Shown: positions 32,644-45,972 of the stretch, piece by piece
Position numbering within the stretch: position 1 is the stretch's first letter
Layout of the letters: each line of letters starts with the position of its first letter
Origin: Ascidia mentula
Lineage: Eukaryota; Chordata; Ascidiacea; Phlebobranchia; Ascidiidae
Direction of reading: 5' to 3'
NCBI GenBank assembly: GCA_947561715.1
Contig: OX387197.1
Span: 2,113,001 to 2,177,000, forward strand
DNA: 64,000 nt
Translations under genes and position numbers: made by a program
Notes under the pieces: generated by a model
The model's input: the letters and a program-made list of their open reading frames with translations, nothing else
What the model was told of the DNA's origin: nothing
Databases searched by the model: none

Positions 32644-35600
32644 ATGGCCTTTGCCTCATCTGTTGATGACACACAAGGACTAGATATTGTAAGTATAACA
32701 CAGCTGTACGCATTGAATGTCGTGTAATTAACTGTTGTATTTTTCAGCTGAGAGAATTTAAAGCTGAAAACATCTTTTGTGACATCAATCTGTGCGTGGT
32801 CGGTCAAGGTAGCTATGGCAAAGTTTTCCTTGGAAAACATGAAAAAGTGGGGTTTCTTGCTGTCAAGTGTTTGAAAGTCGCGGGTGGAGAACATGAACAA
32901 CATCTGTTTGAAAAAACGTAAAATTGTGCTTTTAAACAAATTTCTGTGACTTATTAATAATTTTTGTAGTGAATGAACTAAAGTCAAGATAGTTCAACAT
33001 ATTATTTATATTTCTTGTAGATTTAGACACGAATATAAGAATTTACTGCAATCTCGTCATGACAACATATCAACTGTTCATGGGTACACCAAGTGGCCAG
33101 GAGCAATCGGGATTGTAATGCAATTCTATGGAGGTGGAAGTTTAAGAATTCTAATCCTGGATCAAGATATTGAACTGGGCCCTGGTTTGATTCTTCGCAT
33201 GGCAACTGAAATAGCATCAGGAGTTGCCTACATTCACAACTGTGGAATCAACAAGCGATTGGTTCACTTAGATTTAAAGCCAGAAAATATTTTCATCACA
33301 CCTGACTTGCATTGCATAATTGGTGACTTTGGATGTGCTCGGTTGGTCCAACTGACGTCAGGATCAACAACTCAACTCCCCGGTCAATCAAAATCACAGG
33401 GATTGACACTTTACTATGCAGCACCAGAAAGGCTTCTTCATGATGCAAGACCTAAAAAAGAACAGGATGCTTATAGCTGTGGTATCATCTATTTTGAGAT
33501 GCTAAGTCGTGAACAACCATACCAGTCAGAACAAGGATTCTGGAACAAAATTAGGCAGGGTCTACGACCTGACTGTGAAGCAATACAAAGCCTAAGAGAG
33601 CAAAGCAATGCAAACAGCAGAGAAATAGTTGATTTGATGGAAAGTGCGATGATCAGATGTTGGGATCAAGATCCAAATCAACGTCCAGACATGGTCCACG
33701 TTCGTGATGAATTCCAACAACTTCTTTCCAAACAAGATCCCACAGTAATTTTGCAGCAAGTAGCAAATGCTGCAAGGAACATGCATATTGTGGATCCAAC
33801 GGCAACCCACAATCCAACTGTTCCACTCAGCCAGTTTTCTACACAGACATGGAAGTTTCATGGTAAGTTTTGCATCATTGCATTTTTTTGTGGACTGGTG
33901 CTACTTTTTTGCTTTATAATTTTGCAATTTTTCTTTAAAAATGATTTTTTGTAGATGTTGGTCCAGTAATTGATCCTCAACAGTGGGGAAATATTCAACC
34001 AAGAGATCGAACACAACAACCTCCACAAAGACAAGGCAAGTATAAGTTTGAATGCACAACACATAAGCCCCTTAACTAAAAATGTTCCACACCCCTAAGT
34101 GTTGAATTGAATCTAGTGCAACTATGCCAGCAACGAAAACCTTGGATTGCAAGTTTTGTGAAATTTCCTACAAAAACACTTTCCCGAAAAACATTGATCT
34201 AAATTAAACATAGTTCATTTTTCCATACATTTGATTTACTGTTTTATTATGTCTCAAGATACAAGTGGACAATCTGCAAGTCACGCCACACCCCAAAACC
34301 CACCCAGTGAAAGAAACCTTCCAGTGGATGATGACTTGCCCAATCCATCACCAGGAAGAAGTGGAAGAGGTAGTAACAGCAATTTGCAGTGGTTACAGTG
34401 GTTGTATATTCACCACAAACTGGAAATCTTTGCCTTCAAAGATTCACACCAAGCTGCACTGATGAGACCTTATATCAGAGGTTCTTAACCTGCGGTCCAT
34501 GAACCCCCAAGGGGTCCGAGAAGATGCATTAAGGGGTCCATGAAACGAAATACAATTATTCCGGAAATCCACGTATTTTCCTCTGTCCATAAGGTTTCGC
34601 TGTCCACAAATTTAAATTTTTCGACATTTGCAATGTGTTTCTTGCAAAGGGGTCCATAGCTTTTCAAAGAATGTTTTAGGGGTTCGTGATCCAAAAAAGG
34701 TTAAGAAACACTGCCTTATATGATGAAACAGTGGCCATCTGTATGCAGCTCACAGAAATCATATTATTGGCTCCACGTTGCTTGTCTATATTGACCAAAT
34801 ATTTCAATTTGCAGATGTTGGATTTGATGTTAATCTACTACCACTTGGGGGCAATAATCATCAAATTGAGAGAGAACACCAATTACCACAAGCACAAGGC
34901 AAGTGTTAAATAAAACCAAATGCATGATAATATTAATATGAAAGTGAATGCAAATAAAATTTCACGCAATAAAAACTGCAAGCTGATAACAGAAATTTAA
35001 TGTTAGTGTGACGTTTGTTATACAGGAGAAAGTATGTGGACTGCAATGGATTCAAGTGATGTCACAAATCCAAAACTTCCAGTTGGTAAGAACTTTCAAA
35101 ATTTAAACTGGTTGGGTTTACAAACAATCAAATGCCGTTGTTTGTGTGCCCCGCTATTTTTTATATGAGTTGTTTTCACTGTACTGCAATTGATGAGTGT
35201 TTTTGTTTGTATATGTAGAAACTGAAATGATTCAAACACTTGAGGGATTAATTCAGACAGGTGATCGAGAACAACAATTACCACAAGTACAAGGCAAGAA
35301 TTTTGTGTTGTGACATTATGATGGATTGCTTCTTTTGTTGGAGATAATTGCCAGATTGTTTTGAAATCACTGATACCAGCAAATGAACATATGGAAATTC
35401 TGTTGCATTTCCTCCAAAAGTAGATCCTAAACACATTTGATGTAAATTGTATAGCATTTTTATGTTAGCACTGCATGTTTCACTGAGTTGCCCATTCACA
35501 AAGCAGATGTTATTGTCACCAAATTTGACGTAACCTTTACAGGAAACTGATTCATATAAAATAATATAACACAAAAACATGTCAACAACTACCCAGACTA

Positions 35601-38600
35601 AATAACTATGTTTCTGATCATGCAAATAATAATTTTGTTTTTTGTGTCTGTATTTTGTTGTATTTCAATGGACTTACATATCTTAAGATACAAGTGGACA
35701 ATCTGCAAGTCACGCTACTCCCCAAAACCCACACAGTAAAAGAAACCTTCCAGTGGATGATGACTTGCCCAACCCATCACCAGGAAGAAATGAAATGGGT
35801 ATTTGTATTTTAAAAGAAACCTCATTGTTTTCATTAAACATGGGTAACATATCTGCATAGGTGAAAGTAGGATATTTCAACGTTCAGATCAACGGTCATG
35901 TGTGGTGCACTTGAAACAATTCACGACACCTGCTGTGCACTACTCACAAACCTATCAGGACATTTTGTTCCAATGAATTTTCTTGTTGCAGGGGACTAAC
36001 TTGTTATTTGAACCATTTTCCTAACTTGATTTTCCTATTTAAAATTGTTATGAAACAGCCATGGCATTGCATTGCACAGATTGAGAACAGTCAGTTCTTC
36101 TATACAGTTTTTGGTTGTTTGTATTTTCAATTAAAGCTCCTATGGGGTAGGCAGTGCACTTAACTGTAGTGGAGTCTTTTTACAAACATTCAAATTCCTA
36201 ATATTTTAAAATTTGTTGCAGGCTTGTCAGGATTTCTTCTCATCGGTGGCCATAAATCAAGAGATTGTGTGAAATGGAATGTTGCCACAAAACAACATAA
36301 ACATTTACCAGTTGGTTGCATTTTAATGTTCAAAATAGCTTCACGCTACCTTAAAACTGTTAACACCATTCATTTCAATTTGTTTATTGCACAAGCAAAT
36401 CCATTTATTTGTGCCAAAAAACAGATTAATTAAAATACAATAAGCTTGGCAGCAACAGCAACATAATACAAGTAAATCTATGTAAAATCACAAAAACATC
36501 AGGAGAAAAATTGTTGCATCACAATTAGGAGTGAGCTCAATTGTGCTTTTTCCTTTTAAGAGTTTCAAATTTAAAGAAAAATATTTGCAAATACATTGGC
36601 TGCTTGCAGACATAAGAAAGTTACTATGTTGAAAAAACACTTTTAAAATTATATTTGAACCCCTATAAAAATATTAAAGTTTATTAAAATTTGAGGTATA
36701 AAATGTTTACAGAGTTTCACAATTTTATTTGTAGAAACTAAACTCAGAAAGAGCTAACTCAACTTCAGCCAAAGTTGGAAACACAGTTTATGTAATGGGT
36801 GGAAGTGGTCCAACAAAAAGTTGTGAGATGATGAATTTGGAGAGAAGTGATCGCTGGATGAAATTTGCTGATTTGTGTGAAGGTCGACAGTCTGCTGCAT
36901 CGGCTGTTATTAGAAGTCAGTTTTATAATTGAACATAACAATTAATAAAAATCAAATATCTTTGGAACCAATATGTTAATGTTTCATGACACCTAAATTA
37001 CATTTTGCGACCCCATATATTCATTGAACAGAATAAAATGTGTGTATGTTTAGGGAGAAATTTTATGTTTTGATTCGTTTATAACAAGATCACCATATTC
37101 AAATTGTAAAAGACCGTTTAAGAAATCATAGTGTGTAATAACAGGGTTATATGAAGAAAATCAATGGTTAAATTATGTACTAAGCAGTTTGGGTAAAATG
37201 CACAGATAAATTACTTGAATTCTACTGTATTTTATCGTGTGGGTGGTGCTTTATTCACAAAAAGTTGCATGGGAACCAAATTTTAATGTTACCCAATCTA
37301 TTTTATTGACAATTCCATGATGTAGAGAAACTTTACCTTTCCGGTGGTCGTGGTGGAGATCGCAAACCATTTTCATCCTACTTGATTTATACCATAGACG
37401 AAGACAGATGGCGCATCAGTTTCAATATGTTACAACCAAGATGTGCACATGGAATGTGTTCAATTGGCAGTAAGAATATGCTTTGAAAACTCCTAAAACT
37501 TATAGAGAAGGCTTTCCTTTTTCTTGACAATGCAAGGCAACAATGTAAAATTCGGTCTAAACTTTACACACCCCACAATACTCACTCACTTATTACTCAC
37601 AAATATTCCATGGAGTCGCAAAACTGTTTACTGAGTGATGACGTCATATGCACGAGTTTTTATTTCGTTTCGTGTAAAATGAGCAAAAACAATTTTTTTT
37701 GATTAAACCCATGTTTAAAATAATTATTTGCGTGCTTACTGAGTTCGTGAATATCAACCATCATATTATTTAGTTTTTATTTACATCTTGATATAAAACT
37801 GTCCCTTGTTTCTTCGTTAAACGCAGTACTTACTTCAATGATTGTTACGTAACATTACAACATAATCGTAATATGACGTCACAATAAATATTAACACAAG
37901 CGATTTGAAATTTCTTCAGATGTTTTGTTTTCTGTGGGCGGAAGTGATGGCGGACAAAACTTACAATCATGTGAATTCCACGATGTTCGTGTTGGAACCT
38001 CCACAAGAATCGATTCTCTCAATGAAGCAAGAAGTCGTTTAGCATGTGAAGAAATTAAAGGGAAGATCTATGCAATTGGTTAGTTATCAGAACTATATAT
38101 TTACTAAAACTAGTAGTTTTTGAAACTGTTTCTTATTTCCTGGATTCCATCCATTAATGTGAGGTAACTTCAGTCGATTCCATAATATTTTGAATGATGG
38201 TTTGTTATTTTCTTGCTATTCTTGTAGTTTGTTTATTCTTGACAAATAGTTTTTGAATTAACTCAAATTACTGGCTTAGTTTTAAACCAAAAACCATCAA
38301 AATATCTTCAGTGTAAGATTTACAACAGTAATTAATATTACTTAATTCACACATGATGTAATTAAAGTTATATTAACAAATATTTCACTTAAACACAAAA
38401 CAGAAGCCAAGAAAACCCTGGACAAAGTTTTACTTTAAATCTGACAGGAGGTTTCCTGGGAACAGTTGAAGAATACGAACCTAGAGTCAACAAATGGAAA
38501 TATGTTTCTCCTCTCCTAAAACCTCGTTGCCATCACTCTGCTTGTGTTATTGATGGGAGGATTTATGTTGTGGGTGGATGGGGGTGAGGTTTACGTTTGA

Positions 38601-38971
38601 ATGTTTTGTACTAGTGATTGTGACGTCACTATAGGGTTTGTTACTCATAATTGAAAGTGTTTAATGACTGGGAAATATATGTAAGTGTGGGATTTGCGCA
38701 AAACCGACTGACCTTGCTAATGATATTAAGTAAAAGTAAATTTTGTGTCCCAATATCAGTTATAAAAATATACAGGTCATGTGTGTTGTTGTCAGTTGTG
38801 TGTGTAATAATTTCCTGATGTTTAACCAAACTCACAGTAATTTTGGTTGAATTTAGGAATTTCAGCGATCCCTCGACATCAGTTGAAGTTTACGATCCAA
38901 CCTCAGATGTCTGGACACATGCTTTTGATCTTGACAAACCAGTTTATGATGCGACTGTTGTTGCTGTTTAA
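32644..38971 (+). CDS. Kinase-Kelch fusion gene, copy C (15 exons, 797 residues)
   Basis: The best-preserved member. Exons by eye: 32644-32688, 32748-32917, 33021-33862, 33955-34035, 34259-34369, 34815-34898, 35026-35085, 35219-35293, 35688-35798, 36222-36310, 36735-36915, 37326-37469, 37920-38078, 38448-38583, 38866-38971. The total is 2394 nt (797 codons plus stop) with no internal stop. Kinase: GQGSYGKV loop, AVK lysine, HLDLKPEN catalytic loop, GDFGCARL, then AAPERLL; a conserved tail LSQFSTQTWKFH closes exon 3. The HLD in place of HRD keeps the catalytic Asp. Linker exons alternate two types: one ending Q-x-Q-G and one with RNLPVDDDLPNPSPGR. All linker exons begin and end in phase 1. GC donors follow exons 4, 6 and 8. 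Six Kelch blades follow. Such a protein might phosphorylate partners held by the propeller, which is inference. Confidence 0.85.
34476..34713. mobile_element. hAT-type MITE (238 bp) in an intron of copy C
   Basis: Terminal sequences CAGAGGTTCTTAACC and, inverted, CAGTGTTTCTTAACC flank a 238-bp interior with repeated GGGGTCC. The 8-bp target duplication CCTTATAT is exact at 34468-34475 and 34714-34721. The related sequence near 42660 continues without the element. A classic hAT non-autonomous element. Confidence 0.92.
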
Positions 38972-41400
38972 TATGTGTTTATTTTGTGCTCAACAAAAAT
39001 TACATGTTTTGCTAACATTTCAATCCCAGCCTGGTCAACACCCCCAGTAACGTAGGTCAGTGGTTTGCAACCTGAGGTTATAAGGTTGACGAAAATGATC
39101 TGTGCAAGAAATATCTGTAGTTCAAAACTTTATACGGCGTCTCGTAGCTAATGGAGGTGGAAGATATTTTGGGGCTCTGCATTTATAAGTGGTTATGGGC
39201 ATAGTTACTATGCCAACATCTAGCATAGTTTCTGTTGCGACAACCCAACTGAAGGACCTATATGGGTATTAAATTGGGCAAATTCTGTTTTCAAGGCCCT
39301 CTGCAATAATGCACCTGGTGACTTTTCCACTTGTTTCCCAACAACCGTTGATGGGTCTTGTGACTTACGTAGGGACCTAATATTCTTCAAGGTTAAGAAA
39401 AAAATTGCTGCTCCTGGATGAAACTGTACAGAGCAAGGACTTGTTACGCCTCCTGGAAGATCATATCACTAACAGGGGGGGTCATAACCAGCCCTGGAGG
39501 GTTGCCTAGGTACTTTTACAGCAACTAACTTTGATGCCATTGCATGGAGAAGAGTTGGGACTTACACAAAAACGCAAATGAGTGGGCAGTTAAACGATTC
39601 AATTTTCTGCAAAATTAGGTTTCATTTTTTGTTGCTTGTTTTACCAAAATACTGAGTAACCAGGGTGGCAAATGACCCTAGGGGGGCGGCTAAACCATTT
39701 TTTCACACACTAATTTTGATTAAAATTTGTAGATATGGGATGAATCTTTCATAAAATCAAAAATGATTGGACACTTAAACGATTCATTTTTCCACAAATA
39801 CAGCCTGAATTTTTTGCTCCATTTTCACCATAATTTTCAGCAGCACCCACCATCAAGTAACTACCTCATTAAAATAGCCCAAAACCCCACTAAAACTGCC
39901 CCAAACACCCTAAAATTCGCCATGACAACAGCACGCACATGTGCGCTCATTCAACCGTTAATTTAACTTAATTGCGTCACTGCTTTGCTTGCTGATGCAT
40001 GACTTTGCATTGTGACACAGGTCTACACGTTGGGCATTTCCCAGCACCAAAACTAATTTTCATAGAAATACCAATATGCGTCCTGAAACGTTGGTAAGTG
40101 TGTAAAAGATGAAGGGGTAGGTGACTCTTCGCTTGCAAGACCACATATGTTGTTACGTTTACACGGTTATCAATTTAATAATGGACATTTTTTGTCTGGG
40201 AGCAAAAGGACGGGTCATTCAACAAAGATATTCGGTGCAAGAATCATGCGGTCTTAAGGATTTACCACTACTGCAACAAAACTGAAATATTGGCATTAAT
40301 CCAACCGTCACTTTGCCTGTTTTGTAAAATGTAAAATTCCCAGGTAGTATTTCATTGTGCAAAACTATTTTTAATATTTGCGCTGGATTCTTACTCGTGG
40401 ATGTTATGCGCGAATTTGCAAATCCTGTAGATAGAATATGTTTTAATTAAATTCCCCAGGTAAGTTTATTATCAACAAAAGGCTTTAAATACGGCGAAAG
40501 AAAGATTGGGATCAAGTCAAGCGCCTATGTGAAGGTGATTTCCTCACGGGGATCACAGCCAGACGTCCTGGGAGGTGATGGGTTGCGACAAGCCGCATAT
40601 TACGTTGAGTGGCCACCCGACCGTGGTGACCATTACAAAACCCATCAAATGAAAACGCCAACTCAGTTTAAATAACGTTTCTTTGGATCCATATCGACAG
40701 ACCTGGAACGTCCTGAGGACAGTCCGATCGTGGTGACGTAAATCGGAGAAGGTCGGGATCATCTGAAGGTTGCGCGGGACGGCAGTAAAACATTGATTTA
40801 GGGATACACAGTGGTTTAAAACAAATAGATATTTAACCACGAATGGGAACTGATATCTGGTAGAGGAGTGGTGATGGTGGTAACCCAGGGATGTAAAATG
40901 TAAGCAGAGTTTTCTTTTGTTTGAATGAGGGCCAATGTTTAATGACAAGAAATAATTTGAGGTTGTAGAATATTAAGTGTTAGGCTCCGTTTTATTGGGT
41001 GTATATATTGTACTTTGGCTGAACCTTCTGCTCCTTATCAGAAGGTTCAGCTAGAGTTGTCCATGCGGAACGCGATAATACACATCAAGTAGTAGCAATT
41101 TAAAGGGAGTTTTGAATACATGACTAAACAATAAAAGCTACCGTCACATGTAAGCGTTGAGGCATATGAAATTAAACGCACTCGCCTTGCACTCGCCATC
41201 GCCGTACGACAATTTTAATTGCTCTCATCCGTCATAACGCAGCTCATTTGCATTCAAGTTTTTCCAGCACGAAATTTAAAATCTCAAGTTTTGTTAACTT
41301 GTTATAAGACTTTTAAGAAGCGTCAAATTGATTGTATTGTGCTTGAAAACTAAATCGGAATTATGCTAAGTATATATCATGTGTTTAACTACAGACCGAA
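38972..41400. repeat. Duplicated 3' flank of kinase-Kelch copy C
   Basis: It follows the same flank as copy B, interrupted by the element at 39254-40083. The middle portion of the flank present in other copies (about 27190-27690) is mostly deleted here. From 40380 it matches 27820-28790. No gene is called. Confidence 0.7.
39254..40083. mobile_element. 830-bp non-autonomous element with GGAC termini
   Basis: Inserted in flank C between CAACCCAACTGAA and ACGTTGG, which are adjacent in the other three copies. The ends GGACCTATATGGGT and, inverted, GGACGCATATTGGT agree at 11 of 14 positions. The likely target duplication is TGAA (39250-39253 and 40084-40087). No protein is encoded. A diverged relative lies near 18240-18640. 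The superfamily is uncertain. Confidence 0.7.
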
Positions 41401-42767
41401 TTAAAGTTATATTACGGTTTATCTAATTTGTGTTCCGGTCATGTAAACAGAAAAGTTAATACAGAAGCTTAACACGATGCCTGCATTAAGAGCCCCCATT
41501 CTTTCTAAGAATAAGGGATATCAAAGAAATACACAAAATTGTTATGTTACTCATATGCTGCAGGTTGCCAAGAAACTGGTAGCAAATTACCTGGCAGTCG
41601 ATTGCCACAACATAATGGTGAAGTTACATAAAGTGGGTTCACAACAAGCATTGATGAGGTCATAGAGACTGCATTATGATTTTGTTAAAAATGGGTCAAT
41701 ACCAGTCACTTCCAAAAAGACAATATTTAAATAAATTAAACATTAAACTATCTTATAAATTGATTATTTTATTTTGCAGTTTACGAAAGGGGCTCTAATA
41801 AATGATCACCACCAAGATTTTGTAGGATTGCCAACACAAGCTGTTCATAAAAATATTGTTGGCCACAGCTTATATATGTTAGGAGGCCACTGGTGCAGAC
41901 TAGGGTTGTGCCAAACTGACAAAGATTTGAGTGCGTGCATACAGGAAAAATTATGAAATATTATTCCCACAAACCCAAATATATCTGTGTGTGAGTGTGA
42001 CATCTTAATTGGTTGCTAGGATACACTAATATAATAACTTTGTGTCAACGCTTCTTGTTTAGATATGTGAAATACTAATGCATTTAGATTGATCAATAGT
42101 AATGTTAAACAATGCAAAATTGAATCTATTTGCAAATTGCTAATCACGCTTCTGTGTTTTAGGTAGGTACACCCATGAATCGACTTATACTTGGTTGCAC
42201 CCATCATAACTATGATACGATATTAAGAGATCGGTTTTCATTGCAATTGAAACAATATTTTTATCCTGTTTTGTAAATTTGTGCCCATAAAACAGTGACA
42301 AAAATGGCCGATAATGCAGAAAAGGACAAAAAGTTACCTGTTGCGCCACATAACCATTTAAATACGCTCCAATAAATATTTGCCCACGAATCTTACTCAT
42401 TATTCGGTACCTCAAGAATATCAAAATTGTTCGGGTTCACCCAGTCACTCCAAATATGTCAAACCTGTTGAAATGATGAACTACACTCATAATCTTTACT
42501 GCTGCGATTTGAGCCATTACCAAAACAAGCTGTCAATGCATGTGGCTTGTATTCTCAAACTTGCAATGGAAACTAAAAAATGAACGGAACACTCTCAAAT
42601 GCTCTTAGCGTGAAATCTTTATTTGAAACTTGTTTAAATCCATTGTGGTATCAACAAAATGAAACAGTGGCCATCTGTATGCAGCTTATTATAGTGAATC
42701 AATTAATACTTCATTTGCATTCTAAAAGCACGTCATTGCTATCTAAAAACTTGTTGTTTTATTACAG
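41401..42767. other. Intergenic segment with relic repeat and diverged kinase-Kelch intron
   Basis: 41420-41960 is the third copy of the relic seen at 29330-29830. 42640-42700 matches intron sequence of copy C around the MITE (ATGAAACAGTGGCCATCTGTATGCAGCT), so the kinase-Kelch relic extends upstream of its recognisable exon. No intact gene was found. Confidence 0.5.
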
Positions 42768-43205
42768 GTGAAAGATCAGCATTTTTAAATAATACCACAA
42801 GCCTGAAACTTATTGTTGGTAAGTTTTTGTGTTTTTTTAAAAGTCTATGTTACTGTTATGGAACTTTCTCAGCTTAAAAAATACTACAATCTACAATACA
42901 TTTTCAAATAAGGCATTATGCTCTTGTTACCTTACTCCTCTTCTAATGTCATAACATGGTGACACTAATTTTTAAATGATGTAATTATAATAACATCAAC
43001 AAATGTTTTACTTAAATACAAAACAGAACCTAATTAAATTTTACTTTATGCCAGGTGGAGGTTGGGTTGGTAGCTTCCTGCAAACAGTTTAGGAATACGA
43101 ACCTAGAGTCAACAAATGGAAATATGTTTCTCCACTCCTAAATACTCGTTGCGATCACTCTGCTTGTGTTATTGATGGGAGGATTTATGTTGTGGGTGGA
43201 TGGGG
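42768..43205 (+). pseudogene. Kinase-Kelch relic: one linker exon and one Kelch exon
   Basis: 42768-42818 resembles linker exon 7 of copy C (acceptor TTACAG, phase 1, donor GTAAGT). The next recognisable piece, 43055-43205, corresponds to exon 14 and keeps the EYEPRVNKWKYVSPLL sequence, but TAG at 43090-43092 interrupts the frame. The kinase, exons 8-13 and the final exon are missing, so this copy is internally deleted and not functional. Confidence 0.8.
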
Positions 43206-45870
43206 GTGATATTTAATTTTAATCTGTACAGCATGAAATATAGGCGTCTTAAGTATTCATAATTTAAGGTGTTTCGTGACTGAAACAGTATATGTAGGTG
43301 TGGGATTTGAACAAAACTGACTGACCTTGCTAAAATTGTTGAAAATAAAGTTTTTTTGTCTTAGTACGTGTAATGATATTTTGTTGGTTTCCTTAAGTAG
43401 GCATGTACATGTTGAATGGAAATGTGTGAATGTTTAAGTGGACAAAAATATTTGTACCGATTAGAAGAGTCCTCATGTTGGCTGTAGGCAGTCTGTGCCC
43501 ATGCCATTTTTCATGTTTGCGTGTTTTCTTTTTGTGGTGGTCTTCAATAGTGTTGATTTGCAATTTTTTTCCCAAAAGTACACTATTTTTTAGGTATGTA
43601 CTTTGAAATGTTAATTGTATTTGTCAAGCTTTTCGGCACTAAACATAAAAATGTTTATTTCAGTTTCTCACTGGGGTAATTCCTTGTTTAGGCAACAAGT
43701 TATTTTTAAAAATGGAAAAGTCTAAGAAATTGGACTACTGAAAGGTAACTTGGGGTTTCACGTATGAAAATCGAATCGTGTAAATTGTTTTATCAAACTG
43801 AACACCTTCTGTAACTTCATCGTTTGATGCCAATACCTTTCCACAAACCACGGCCAGTGAATTTTGCTTTTAGGTAATGCAGGTGTACTACGTTCTTCAA
43901 TATTGTTCTTTGATAAATATGACTTAATAGATGCACAGGCAAGTGGGGTGTAGTGCCACATGCGAACGTGACAAAAAAGTGTTAACAAACCTCCCAAAGA
44001 TAAGCAACCTCACAACGTTTGCACAATTCGAAAACGGTTTACCAGCTATGACATGAATGTAATATATTCATAACTACACTGCTGTGTACTGAGACTGAAC
44101 AAGCTATTCGTCTGAATTTAATTGTTTCCTAAATGCCTCATAATAAACTTAAACTTTTTACGGAATAAACTTTTGCCAACTAGCCACACAATAATTAGCC
44201 AACAAGCCTTTGGCCTTCCTCGGACTCATCACGCCTGCGCCAGCATGAGGTCTTTGCTGTATTAGGATATTCACCAATTGCTGCAGTGGAAAAACTTGCG
44301 TGGAAACCGATTAACCTTTTTATTCAGCGGTTTGCATTTCAGTTTTCACAAACTTGCCAAATCATTAAAAACCATACATGGAATATACCAACAGCACAAC
44401 TTTGCCCACAGCCCGCTGACCTTGGCTGTGCCAACTGGTCAATCCCTAACTAAAAATGAAGCAAGGACTTTGATCCCTATGAGACAAAAATACAAAAAAA
44501 AGTGAAGAGGTGGCTTTGCGGCAATCACCGTGTAACGACATGCCTCTGGTGTCATGCTTCTCGCGTTCGGAAGGCTTTCTCAAGCATACCCATCGTAGCA
44601 CTTTGGTCCGCTTGGTTAAGGCATGTAGCTTACTCGGCATAAAATTATGTGATGATGTATAGCCTAACACGTAGCAATAAAATCAAAAACTACCGTTTCG
44701 GCGACATGCCTTGTGATTAAAAAAATATTAGTTTAACATTACAAAACAAACTTCACAGCAGTTTGGCGTTGCACTTGAATTTCATTGACTCCGGCATTAG
44801 AAGGCATCGCGCTTGATTTGGTCCGACTCCAGCATCAGTAGCGTTGTGTTCTTTTTGCTCATCAGCTGATCGAAAAATACGCAAAAGAATGCTGATGCTA
44901 TGATAAAAAGATTATTTTTATGAAGTGTGTGTTGTTGCTATGTTTTTGTGTTTCACAACTTCTTACCGCTAGCACACATAAAAAAAACAATTTAATTACC
45001 GTTTTCTGAAATAGTGTTTTTTATTAATTATCAAGCTCATATGCAAATAATATACTCTTGATCATTGAATAAGTTGGATCGATCCATGCATAAATTAGGT
45101 TTGTTTCCTCACAAACAAACATACTTTGTTATTCTGAAATTAACAAATGACCTGATGTATGACAGAAGCAAATGTTTAATTACAGATCTGGAAAGGTGCA
45201 GTCATTCCAAGCAAATAACCTTTGCCTACGAAAAGGTTGCCCAAATCTTCGGCTTGGAGAATGCTATGCACCAGGACGTAACAAAAGCAAAAACTACAAC
45301 AGTCATTTCACAACTGTTGTGTTTAACGCATGTTCTTCTGTAAACTCTGTGTATTGTAAATAACTCTAAGGGTCTCAGAGATATTTAACAGTGTCTCGAT
45401 GGCCTGAGCGGTTATTGAGTCTCTTTGATGGTTAAACCTGCTTCTGCCCCGTTCTATAAAGCACCCAGAACCAAGATCTCTTCCCGAATAATTGTATTCA
45501 TTTCTGTTATCTTCTTCATTACGACGGTACATTACAACTTTCAATACAACGTTATTAGGATGCCAGCAAAATAGAATCCAATAGAATGAATTAGAATGGA
45601 TTAGAATTAGAATTAGAATTTACCGGTCTAACCTGGGCTTTTTTTACGCTCTCCATTATGAGAGCTGATTGGTCAATAATGTCAGCACGTGATATCATGA
45701 GGCGCTTGAAGTAATATAATACAAGAACATAGGTGTGATGTGACATAAGCATAGGAGGACATTTTATGTGGTAAACAGGATGTTGAATGAATCACTTTAC
45801 CCGAGAATATTCGATGGCTCAATCATTTGGGTCACATTGTGGGATTATGCAGTACATGTGCAAAGCTGCG

Positions 45871-45972
45871 CGCAAAACATTACGCAATACAAGCACTGGT
45901 TTCTGTGACGTATGTTACACACGCAAAACATTACGCAATACAAGCACTGCTTTCTGTGACGTATGTTACAGT
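45871..45972. repeat. 51-bp tandem duplication (two copies)
   Basis: CGCAAAACATTACGCAATAC starts at 45871 and again at 45922, and the units continue alike through GACGTATGTTACA with one clear substitution (CTGGTTT against CTGCTTT). Confidence 0.85.

Noticed and set aside
45065..45363. Two overlapping plus-strand frames, one with several cysteines
   Set aside because: Neither matches a family I know and no splice partners were found; coding status cannot be supported.
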